A DNA stretch of 64,000 nucleotides. Source: Gavia stellata. Taxonomy: Eukaryota > Chordata > Aves > Gaviiformes > Gaviidae. The position numbers were made by a program, and so were the translations under genes. Under the pieces are notes generated by a model that ran no database searches, was not told the origin of the DNA, and saw only the letters and a list, made by a program, of their open reading frames with translations. Positions 54,500 through 64,000 of this stretch are shown piece by piece. How positions within the stretch are numbered: position 1 is the stretch's first letter; every line of letters begins with the position of its first letter. The DNA lies in the NCBI RefSeq assembly GCF_030936135.1, contig NW_026776913.1, forward strand, positions 1,116,001-1,180,000. The letters run 5' to 3'.

Positions 54500-55070
54500 A
54501 ACAAGGACAGGCGATGAAGGAGGAATTTAGAAATATGGCCTGAGCGTGCAGGCATGTGTTTAGGAAAGCCCAAGCTCCCCTGGAGCTGAAGGGGGCTGCA
54601 GGCAATGTCAAGAGCAAAATGAAGAGCTTCCGTCACTGTGTTTGCAGTAAAAGGCTGAACAAGGAACATGCTGCTGAATGGTGGGGGGGTGGATGGGTTC
54701 ATAACAGCAGAGATGAGGCTGAGGCACTCAGTCTGTGCTTTAGTCTGTGCTAAAAATGTCTCCCAGGGCTCTGCTCAGTGAAGGGGCTCAAGGAGGAGGA
54801 GAGCATGTATTGACAGGAACCTCATGAAATCCCACGAGGACAAGTGCCAGTTTCTGTCCCTGCAGGGGACTAACCCTGGCAATGGCACAGGCTGGGGGCT
54901 GCCTGGCTGGGAGCAGCTCTGTGGGAAAGGTCTTGGTGGGCAGGGAGCTGGACAGGAGGCAGCCGTGAGCCATGGCAAGCAAGGTTCAATTATCTCTGCA
55001 GTACTCCAGCGCTGTCCCAGAAGGCTCTGCACCGTTGTACACACCCCACCCACTAAGGCTGTACCTTAGT
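54500..55070 (+). mobile_element. Old CR1 fragment
   Basis: Plus-strand words EEFRNMA, RKAQAPLELKGAAGNVK and SKRLNKEHA resemble the CR1 spacer between endonuclease and reverse transcriptase (EEYRA, RKAKAQLELNLA, NNKKRAKEN). Near 54815 the words NLMKSHEDKCQFLSLQG resemble [16 protein letters not shown] of the C-terminal part, so the middle is deleted. Confidence 0.65.
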
Positions 55071-55429
55071 GCACACACTATGAACTCTTCTGCAGCACGC
55101 TATGAAAAACCTTCTGGCTGGTTAGAATACATCACACGCCACTTTTGGGAAGGTTGAGCTGCCAAAGCAAGCCTGCGGATGATCCCCTTTGAGTCCAGGC
55201 CACAAGGGCAGCACATGGGACTCAAAGGAGGCCTAGGCAAGGAGCCACGTGCTGCTGGGTGTCAGGTCTGCTCGGAGGGGCTAGTGCGGATCAAGGTGTC
55301 CGTGAGCCCGGCCTGCTCTCCGGCCTGCCACAGCCCGTCAAGTGGCTGTAGGAGAGGAGCCCTCACAGTCAGCACCCAGACATGTCCCATTCACCTGCCT
55401 CACCCCTCCCTTTCTTTGGGCACAAACAG

Positions 55430-56530
55430 CTGATGACTGATGAGGGCTGGGCTCTGTTACTCACAAACAAGGCAGAACTGGATGAAAATGTCAATGCTGA
55501 GGGCAGCCATGGCTGCAACGATCAAGCAAGAGAAGACAGACAAACAGCAGAACGACAGCCTTGCACTGAAGGAGAGCGGACTTCAGCCTGTTCAAGATGT
55601 GCTTGTCAGGCTCCTGGAGAGCCAAGATCCATGGAGCCCTCCCTGAAGATGAACAGGAACCGTCTGGCTGAAGAGTTCAAAGACCAGGAGGCAGTGCACA
55701 GAGGGTGGAAGGGGAAACAGACTGGCAATGAGGCAGATGGAGACATGACCTGTGTGGGCAAAGGTGGAGCCAGAAAAGCCAGCCTCAGCGGGGGCTGGAA
55801 CTAGTGAGGGATAAGGAGGGCAACGCCAAGGGCTGTTGTAAGTTCACTGGCAGCACAAGGAGTCAGCTGAGGAAAATGTGGGCTCAGGGCTCCGTGGAGC
55901 AGGACACGTAGTGACAAAGACATGGAAATGGCTGTGGAGTTCAAGCTTCCTTTACCTTGCCTTCTTCCAGTAAAATCTCACCCCAGGTCTCCCTCATCCC
56001 CAAATGGATCGCTTAAGCTGGCTGAGACACACACAAGTCCATGGAAAAAGATGGGATACACCCAAGGGTGCTGGGGAAGCTGGACAGTGTCCTTGCAAGA
56101 TTGTGCTTGTCTGTCCTTGAAATTTCAGGGCCATCTGGGAAGGTTGTTGATGGCTGTGGAAAGGCAGATATCGTACCCATCTTCAAGAGGGCCAGAAGGA
56201 GGATTTGGAGAACTACAGCCCAGTCAGCCTCACCTCATTCCCTGGGAAGGTGATGGAGTAAATCCATGCATTTAGCACAGTCCCCCTAGTCTCCATATAG
56301 CCAAACCCCTGAGACCTGGAGTGGGTAAATGGATCATAGGTAGGTGGAAACTAGATTGAACCATGCAGCCACAGCGCAGCCAGTCACTCGTGGCCTCCAT
56401 CAGTGACCAACACTTAGGCAATAGAGTTTGCTATCTTTATCCATGTCCTGAACAAGGGGACAGAGCACACACTCGGCTTGTTTGTGGATGATGCCAGATG
56501 GGGAGGGAACCCCTGAGAAACCTCACGTAG
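55430..56530 (+). mobile_element. Second old CR1 fragment
   Basis: Plus-strand words ALLLTNKAELDENVNAEGS (end of endonuclease), KDQEAVHRGWKGKQTGNEAD (spacer), KDGIHPRVLGKLDSVLARL and GKADIVPIFKRARR (start of reverse transcriptase), and a terminal GLFVDDARWGG-like word near 56480. Heavily degraded. It repeats an earlier part of ORF2 than the fragment before it, so it is a separate insertion. Confidence 0.65.
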
Positions 56531-56829
56531 ATCTATCTGACCTAGGTCATGTCCAGAGGTCTTGTACACTCTAAGTTCCTCAGAAAGTCAATGAGACTGA
56601 AAGGAAGGAAGGAAGGAAGGGCTGAGAGGCAGAAGAAGAAATATGAAATATGTCAATAGAGAAATAGTAGTTTCTCTGAACAAAGTAACTCCTGAGGAGC
56701 TCTGGTCTTCTGCAGGAGACCTCCTGTCCTGACTGGCAGTGGCCAGTCCCAGGCAAACACCTCAGCTGCACTGGGCCTCTGCAAGTGGCACTTATGTCCA
56801 TGGTCAGGCAGCTGAGCTCTGCCTGGAAA
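56531..56829. other. No gene recognised
   Basis: A short (GGAA)n tract lies at 56603-56620; otherwise nothing. Confidence 0.45.
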
Positions 56830-58690
56830 AAGGAAGAACTGCTTGCAACTTGTCAAAAACACACGAGCACCTTTTCACCAGCTGAGAGAATTGAATACTT
56901 TTACTAAAATGACTATGTTTTCCCACCGTGCCAAAATGGGAATGTCCAGGAAGCATATTAATTGCAGGAGAAGAAATATTGATCTTCCCCTGCACTTGCC
57001 TTGCCGGGACTCTGGCCATTATACTGCGTATTTAATCTCCCAAATCTTTCCATTTATCCTGATAAAATGACCAGGTCTAAAGGCATCTTCTGAGCAGGCT
57101 ATCTGGACAGATGCCCTTTCCATTGCTCTCCTGTTCCACCCTCCCCTTACTCCTTGCTCAGTCAGACCCCTCTCAACCACCCAGGTGCTGCTTTGAGCTT
57201 CAGGGAGTTAGAAGCCTGCCCTTGTCTTTCCGCAGTCTAATTATCTCTTCAGCCAACTCCTTCATTGTGTTTATCTCTATCCTTTCCTATCGCTCTGTCT
57301 ACGACATTTCTAGTAAGGTTATCCCTTGTGGATGGTGAACCCCATTGGAGGCAGCTTGAATGGAGCATACAGTTGAGGAGAAGGATAAAGTTTATTAAAC
57401 TTTACCATGCTTTCCTTCTGTTTGCTGGCAATGAAGAGATAGGCAGCTGTGCCTGTGTGCAGCCAGATCTCTAAGGAAAGCAGGTGGGAGTTGGTGCAAG
57501 AGAGGCTGTAACCTCCAGCTGCAGACTTGGGTGGAGAAGTCTGATGTAAGGAGCTCTGATGCAAGCCCCAGGTGGCCCAGGAGAGGAAGGCTGGGGCTGG
57601 GGAGGTGAGGAGGAATGTTGTCCGTGCAATGCCTGACCTCAGGGAGCCCACTTTTCCGACTTCATTTAAAAACCCTGTGCATCAATATCAATTGCAAGAT
57701 GTTGTTAAGAGTTTTCCTGTGTCCAGAAAAAAATAAAAAAAGAAAGCCTTAATAGGAGAAATTCTTGTTTGACTAGCTGTTCATACGATTATGTCTGTTA
57801 ACTGCCCTCCTGAAACCTCTCCAATTAGCTGCCCACGTCTTGAACACTTGTAGAAAATAATGGGAAGAGACATGGCTTCTTTTGTTTTAAGAAGCGCCAT
57901 GGTGCATTTGGTGCTGAGTCCATGTACCTCAGGCACTGAGAGGGAGTTGAAGAACGCTCTCAAGAAGTCAGTCAGATGCAAGCTCCACAGTTTCTTGGAG
58001 TCATAAGGGGTCCCGTTGAGAGACATTGCTGACAAAGCCTCCCCAGGGGCTGGTTAGAGCAGAAAACAAGGCAGTGATGACAGGTCGGCAAAGGCTATGT
58101 AAAGGCGGCTCTCCTTTGGAGTAAACCTTCATGTATTACATTCAGCCAAAGGGCCCAGGCCTGGCGCCCAGCCCCTGGGAAGGGAGATCCTTTTCCCTCA
58201 CACGTTGCTCGGGGCTCTTCCTGGGGCAGTGTGGTCGAGGGACATCCCTCCATCACACTGCCCCAGGAAGATCCCTGAGCAAGTGCAAAAACACGGTTTG
58301 AAACCTGCCAGGCTCCTGGGTAGGGAAGAGGAGTCCATGAGGCCCTCCTGCTGTAACGATGAAGTTCCTACTGGAAGGCCCTGGCTGGCACAGGCAACAG
58401 CCACAGCCAAGGGGAGGAGGACGTCAGCTCTGTTGGGGGCTTTCGGCATTGCCAGCTCCCTCGACCGTCTCCACCCAAGGCTGTCCTATGGTGTGTACGC
58501 CTGGCCCTGTTTCCCTGAAGGCTGTGGACACTCCATCCTCTTGTTCTCACCTGAGTATCTCACTGCCTTTACTGATTCCTCTCCGCCATCCCTGGCTGTT
58601 CCTTGAAACACAAAGCCTTGGGCTGGCCCAGGCTCCCTCTTGTATCACAGCACTGCCCTTGGAGTGGCATTTCTTTCTCTCCTGTCCAGT
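56830..58690 (+). repeat. Repeat S, copy 4
   Basis: Matches copy 1 in order from about 6070: accttttcaccagctg / acctttttaccagctt, the ctgccaaaatggga segment, ctgcgtatttaatctccc, then the aagtctgatgtaaggagctc and gcctccccaggggctg segments. No shared frame. Confidence 0.6.
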
Positions 58691-59165
58691 CTAAACCCAC
58701 CAGGCGAACACCCAGCTGCCTCAGCACCCCCAAGGAGGGCACTAGACCCTGACCCCCATCTCTGCAGAGCTCTTCTGGGCACTCTCCAGTTCCTCCCGAA
58801 TTGCCTAGAGCAGGAAACCCCACAGAGGGACACACTAGTCCAAATGTGGCCACAACGGTGCTCACTCGATGAGGACGATAACTCCCACTGTCTGGGTGAA
58901 CACATCATTCCTAATGCAGCTGATCTTTCTTCTGGTGAGCACGTGCTACTGGGTCATATGGCATCCCTCGTTGGGCCCAGGCCCTTCTGCTTTGGGTCCC
59001 TGCTCAGCCAGTCGGGTACCAGCCTGCCCTGAGGTACAGGGTTATTCTTCTCCCCCCGGTACAGGACTGGTGGCTTCTCCTTGTAAATTCAGGAGGTTTC
59101 TGTTGGCTGAATCCCAGAGATCCTCAAGGTCCTCATGGACTGAGTCACTGTTTTGTCAGCTGTTT
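58690..59165 (-). mobile_element. Old CR1 3' fragment
   Basis: Degraded minus-strand CR1 words on the plus strand: ctcagcacccccaaggagg, cactctccagttcctcccga, gagtcactgttttgtcagc. Similar to 39440-39840 and 29870-30240. Confidence 0.45.
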
Positions 59166-59580
59166 GTGCAAATGGCTCACCCTGATTGTGGTGTCTCTCA
59201 CAAGGTAACAGCATGAGTTGCAGAGCACTACAAATGGTAAAATGAGGTATTAGTTTAATGGAGTCACGTTCCAATGTAGAATTTTCCATGCTGCCCATCT
59301 CAGAAAGAGCTACAGAGCAAGCAAAGGCAAGACCAGTGTGGGAAGAGCAAACACAGGTGGGCTGTTTGTATGCGAGGAGATAAGGATGACCAAAGGGCAG
59401 AGCTCTGATGGGGGAAAAGAGGGGAAAAGAAAAGAGAAGATGAAGCAAAGGACATGATCAAGGCTGTTTGGAGGTACCTGCCAAGCAGCTCTGCAGGTAA
59501 GCAGTGGTGACATGCGCAAGACAAAAAAGATGATCTGACCAAACTTAGGTTTGCTCACCTCCAAGGTGAAGCTGAGTGCT
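59090..59580 (+). repeat. Repeat R, copy 2
   Basis: Shares ggaggtacctgccaagcagc-type endings and the aaagagaagatgaagcaaag segment with 63400-63870, and the start with 30180-30600. Non-coding. Confidence 0.5.
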
Positions 59581-59789
59581 TTCCCTAGCATGGTTCAGGG
59601 AAGCCCTGTGGTGGAAGGAAATGTGCAGTCCCTCATGCTGCACGAGAGCCAACCTGCTGCTCCCAGCAAGGTCAGCTATCAAGTCACACCAGGTGGCTCA
59701 GAGTTTTATTTGTGTGAGGCTTGAAATCTTCCAAGGCCTGACAGAGCACAACCTCTCTGGGCAACCTGCCTCAGGGCTTGACCCTCTTC

Positions 59790-60000
59790 ATGGGTAAAGA
59801 GCTTTTCCTCCCATGTTTCAAGTGAAGTCCATTGGCCCTCACCCTCCCGTCATTCACAACAGGGAAGGAGAGCCTGTCTGCCTCTTCCTGGTGATCTCCT
59901 GGTAGGTGTGGAAAGGCTGTCCCCAGGTGTCCCCAAAGGCTTCTCTTCTCTCCACTGAACAAACCCAGCTCCCTCAGACTGCCATAGTGGCAAAGCCAAC
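59790..60000 (-). mobile_element. Old CR1 fragment, C-terminal region
   Basis: cttcatgggtaaagagcttttcctcc, then tctctccactgaacaaacccagctccctcag, are CR1 C-terminal words on the minus strand (as in SLEKRRL and GLFSLEKR). Confidence 0.5.
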
Positions 60001-60345
60001 CTTACAAATCATGTCTGAGATTTTTAGGGGATTTTGAGTTTTTACTGGCTTTCCCAAGGACCCCTCAGATGTTATAACATCATTACCCTCGTGTCATGAA
60101 TTTCTGATTGCATCCCTCTCATTTGGCATCATGTTTCAATGCACAGGTGTTTCAGGCTGTGAGAAGGGCCTGTTCTGTCTGAAAACAAAGAGTCATCCAC
60201 AATGAAACTTTGAACATAAAATGTTTCAGTCCTTAGTGGCATCCTGACACCATTGAGAGGGTGTGGCTCTAGGGTTACCATGCTTGGTGCTAATCCAGAT
60301 GCAGAGGAGGAATTGAGGACTGCAAGAATTGCAGTAGCTATTATG
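60001..60345. other. No gene recognised
   Basis: Nothing supported. Confidence 0.4.
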
Positions 60346-60349
60346 AGAC

Positions 60350-60440
60350 ATGACAGAATCACAAACCCATTCATGCTGGAAAGCACCTTCGGATGCCTCT
60401 AGACCAACCTCGGGCTCACTTCAGGATCAATACTGGAATC
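60350..60440 (-). mobile_element. CR1 3'-end scrap
   Basis: gacagaatcacaaacccattcatgctggaaagcacc is a diverged CR1 3' UTR end on the minus strand. Confidence 0.4.
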
Positions 60441-61005
60441 ACCCCGAGTTCCTCAGCTCTTGGCCGAACGGAGTCCTGACAATGTCTCCTGGGGACTTTT
60501 TTGAGAGCCTTAGTGAACCTGGGTCTTGAAGATCCATGGAGCCCTCTGAGGACATTCAAGGGGCCTTTGGCTGCCAAGTAAGAAGAGTCAGAGGAGACGT
60601 AGACTTCTGACAAGCTGCTGGCAAGCTCTAGCAGCTTCTAAGGAGCTCTGTCAGCTGTCCTTGATCAAGGGGTGCATTGCTGGGAGGCTGCGGAAGCTTG
60701 TCCTGATCTTGGAATGTTAACCCCTTCTGCTCTTCCACACGAGAACCACTGATGTTGTCCTAGGAGACCTGGAAAGTAGCAAGCATGACTACGCTGCTCT
60801 GGGTGTGATGGTCAAGGGCAGGAGGGTGCAGATGGTATTCTTCTCCATCCTGCTATTGAGGGGAAAAGGTTTGAAAAGAATTGGGCAGATCCTGCAGTCA
60901 GACAATCGGTTTTGCAACTGGTACCAGCAACAGCGTTTCTATAGAACGAGTCTCATTCTGAAGATCAACAACTGCATGTAAAAGACAGAATTGACCTGAT
61001 GAAGT
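60441..61005. other. No gene recognised
   Basis: Nothing supported. Confidence 0.4.
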
Positions 61006-61008
61006 CAA

Positions 61009-61915
61009 GGAATCATTGAATATCTAATGTTGGAAGGGACCCATAAGGATCATTGAGTCCAACTCCCTAATCCTCACAAGGACTACTTAAAACTAAAGCA
61101 CATGACATATGTTTTCAAGACGCTCCTTGAACTCTGACAGGCTTGGTACCATGAGCACTTCCCTCGGGAGCCTGTTCCCATGACTAACAGCCCTCTCAGT
61201 GAAGAACCTTTTACTCATGTCCAATCTGAACGTCCCCTGAGACAGCTCCATTCCATTTCCTCGGGTCCTATCGCTGGTCACCAGAGAGGGGAGATCAGCA
61301 TCTCCCTCTCCGCTGCCCTCCTTGAGGAAGTTGTAGACTGCGATGAGGTCACCCCTCAGCCTTCTCTTCTCCAAGCTGAACAAATCAAGTGACCTCAGCC
61401 ACTGCTCCCAAGTCTTGCCCTCGAGACCTTTCACCACCTTGGTTGCCCTTCCCTGGACACACTTTAATACTTTGGTGTCCTTCTTCTACTGAGATGCCCC
61501 AAACGGCACACAGCACTTGAGGTGGGGCCGTACCAGTGCAGTGCGGAGTGGGACAATCACCTCCCTCCACCAGCTAGCGATGATGTGCTTGATGCACCCC
61601 AGGACACGGGTGGCCCTTTTGGCTGCCACGGCACACTATTGACTCCTATTCAATTTGCCCTGAACCCAAAAACCCCAGATCTCTTTCTGCAGGGCTGCTC
61701 TTCAGCCTCTCCTCCCCCAGTTTGTATGTATAACTCGGATTACTGCATCCCAGGTGGAGAATCCAGCTCTTGCTCCTGTTAAATTTGATGTGGTTGGCGA
61801 TTGCCCAGCTCTCCAGTCTATCCAGTTCTCTCTATAAGGCCTCTCCACCCTCAATCAAATCCAGACCTCCTCCTATTTCACCATCATCTGCAAACTTACT
61901 GAATTTATTGTATTA
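61009..61915 (-). mobile_element. CR1 LINE, 5'-truncated
   Basis: 3' tail at about 61009 (ggaatcattgaatatc, gttggaagggacccataagg). Minus-strand C-terminal frame: [58 protein letters not shown]. Upstream words of ORF2 continue to about 61915. Same subfamily as 30797-31640. Frames are broken. Confidence 0.85.
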
Positions 61916-61929
61916 CTGTATTCAGGAAG

Positions 61930-62620
61930 TCATGGTAGGTGGTTAAATCTGCTGGGAAACAGGCACAGGCATAGGACAGTGTAGGAAAGCCTGCGGTGGG
62001 GACAGCTGAGAGTCTTGGTGGGTCTGGGACCTCTCAACAACACAAGTGGGGTCCTTGTCCTCTTCGCTGTCACTTCTGCCTCTTCCAAGAAGGTCACCAT
62101 TTCCTTACAGCCCCAGTGCTTTCTTGCCTCCTCATCCTTCATAGAGGCTGGGAGCTGTGCGACCGCTGTCCTGCACTTGCCATTGCACACCCCACATCCC
62201 ACTGCTCATAGGAAGAGCCCTGAGCATCCAGTGAGGGACAGGATGCCTTTTGCAAGGTGATGGGGGTCAGGACTAGGTCATCCTCCCTAGAGAAAGACAT
62301 CAAGGGCCTGCTTGGCATCAGAGCCACCCCCACATTTCATTTGCCACCTCTTATCCATCACCTCTGACTTCCTCTTTCACCAGCCCCCAGGGATGGTCAC
62401 CTTGTCCAGCGTTCCCTCCGTGGTCTCCAGTGATGGCTCTCGGTTGGGCTCACTAACACCTTCAGAAACATGGAGGTTTGCTTCTCCTTTTCCTTCTCTA
62501 GAGGCCTGATCAATCTTTCAGGATCTGCAGTTCAGGAACTTGGCTCCAGACGGCACTCGAACATTAAAAAAAGCCCTAACAAGCCAATTTTCCTGATTTT
62601 CTGTTTTTATGTGGTTCATT
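61930..62620 (-). repeat. Repeat S, copy 5 (inverted)
   Basis: Read on the minus strand it runs gtgcaatggcaagtgcagga, ggaggcaagaaagcactggg and ggcctgatcaatctttcag-type segments, matching 26160-26830 and the middle of copy 1. It is the only inverted member seen. Confidence 0.5.
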
Positions 62621-63399
62621 TGAGAGCTTTCAGGAGTGTATTCAAGGTGAAAAGAGTTCATCATTCACCAACAGGAAGAAAGAATTTATTCTTTTCCCAC
62701 TTCCCTTTATTTTTCTGCATAAACCTCAAGTGATAGCAGCAATCTGCCACTGATACTGAAAGAGAGCATATCCTAACTGACGAGGAATATATAGGGAAGT
62801 CACTACCCTTTATGGCAGAAACTATATGTGCAGTCTTGGTACCTTCCACCAACGCCACCATTTCTATCTTCAACCACGTGCGCCTTACAGCAGTGCTGTA
62901 AAAACAGAGTCTTCTCAACTAAAGCCTGCAGCTGCGTGTTTCAGCCCCTTGGCACCAATTCCCACTGTTTCACCTGGAGAACGAGCTGCACACAGGCACA
63001 GAAGGAAGTTTCTTACTTGCCAACAAACAAAACCAAAGGTAGACATAGTTCAATACAACATAGAAGACATTCCTCACCTGTATATTAAGGTCATGTTACC
63101 TCCTCATAAGTCCACTTTCCACAGTGGATAGCCTTAGACCGATGCAAAACACATCATTGTGTGAACCACACATTCCAAGAGCACCCAAAACACTTTCTGT
63201 CCCCTCCCAAGCCCTTGCCCACCTCCCCAGGCCTTTGCAGGGGAGGGAGGTTGGAGAGGTAGCCTTGATGCTGTACCAGCACTGCTAAGCAAGAGCCAAA
63301 ACAGCGGTGTGGTAGCAACAGCACTCCGGCTACAAATACAAAGCTGAGCACCATGAGGGCTGCTATGGGGAACGTTAACTCCACCCCAGCCAGGTCCAG
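62621..63399. other. No gene recognised
   Basis: Nothing supported. Confidence 0.4.
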
Positions 63400-63870
63400 G
63401 ACATGGCCAAATCTCCAGGTGTGTCAAGGTCTCTCTGGACTGAAGCTCCAACAGTCCAGCTGTTAAAGCACGTGTGCCAATGGTCATCCTGAGTCGTGGT
63501 GCCTCCAACGAGATCAGAACACTACAGATGACAAGAAGACTGCTAGTGTAATGGAGCTGCTAACCAAGGTAGAAAGTACCGTGGTAACCATCTCAGAACC
63601 ACCAAAGGAAGGTCCAAAGTGAAGCCAAGGCAGGGCCAGTGGGGAAACGGTGAAAAGGAGTTGGATTTTACATGGGAGGGGATAAGGATGATTGAAGAGT
63701 AGGGCTTGAGAGGTGGGAAAAGAGTGAAAAGGGGAATGAAAGGTGAAGCAAAGGGAATGATCAGGGCTGTTTGGGGATAGCTGTCAAGCAGCCCTGCATC
63801 TGAGCAACACTGCCTGGAAACGGACAAGCAAGCTGCAGCTGCTCTGACCATACTAACATCTGACTTACTT
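63400..63870 (+). repeat. Repeat R, copy 3
   Basis: Begins gtgtcaaggtctctctggac and ends around ggctgtttggggatagctgtcaagcagcc, matching 59090-59580 and the first part of 30180-30600. The window ends about 130 bases after it. Confidence 0.5.
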
Positions 63871-64000
63871 CCATGGTGGTCATGTGGAACTGAAAACTTT
63901 CCCTACTCTCATCAAGGGAAGACCCAGAGGGGAAGGAACTGCAGCATCATTTAGTTTTCCACTCTTCTGAATGGGACTCCAGGGGGTCTCTGCTCTGACC

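Noticed and set aside
1-64000. tRNA, rRNA, CRISPR arrays, bacterial operons
   Set aside because: None seen; content is that of a vertebrate genome.

Overview
The window looks like bird genomic DNA. It contains four nearly uniform olfactory receptor (OR) reading frames of the OR14-like type that is strongly expanded in birds (the gamma-c group). It is also packed with CR1 LINEs, recognised by their 3' octamer tails of the ATTCTGTG type, an ORF1 with a GDSL esterase motif, and an ORF2 with an endonuclease and a reverse transcriptase. I see no bacterial signals, no tRNA or rRNA genes and no CRISPR array.

Layout. 1-9990: CR1 pieces (1200-4388), a short-period minisatellite (4850-5395), a copy of a window-specific repeat here called S (6070-8160), and another CR1 piece. 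10002-13260: receptor OR1 (minus strand) with about 2.2 kb of duplicated upstream sequence. 13700-18560: CR1 pieces, a second array of the same minisatellite, and retroviral LTR-like debris. 18579-20838: OR2 (minus), whose upstream block is cut by a nearly full-length CR1 (20838-25248). 25249-36060: LTR-like debris, old CR1, copies of repeat S, one copy of a 2.3-kb duplication D, and a degenerate telomere-like stretch. 36133-38515: OR3 (minus) with its upstream block. 38516-48850: repeat S, two fragments of OR pseudogenes from a different OR family, the second copy of D, and old CR1. 48860-52395: OR4 (plus), an inverted duplicate of the OR1 unit. 52396-64000: low-content sequence, old CR1, and more S and R repeat copies.

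How it fits together. Each OR is a single coding exon. All four have a splice acceptor 22-24 bases before the ATG, and OR1, OR3 and OR4 have a matching consensus donor 1.2-1.9 kb upstream, so each gene is probably a short non-coding first exon, an intron and one coding exon. The far upstream blocks are almost identical between copies, more so than the coding sequences. This points to gene conversion or recent block exchange upstream and to divergence in the receptors. OR2 has lost its first-exon region at the CR1 junction, and OR3 has two tandem first-exon copies, one with a broken donor. I found no clearly new enzymatic or defence system. The most interesting material is the OR promoter architecture and the mosaic duplication pattern. 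Statements about identity between copies come from reading segments side by side, not from computed alignments.
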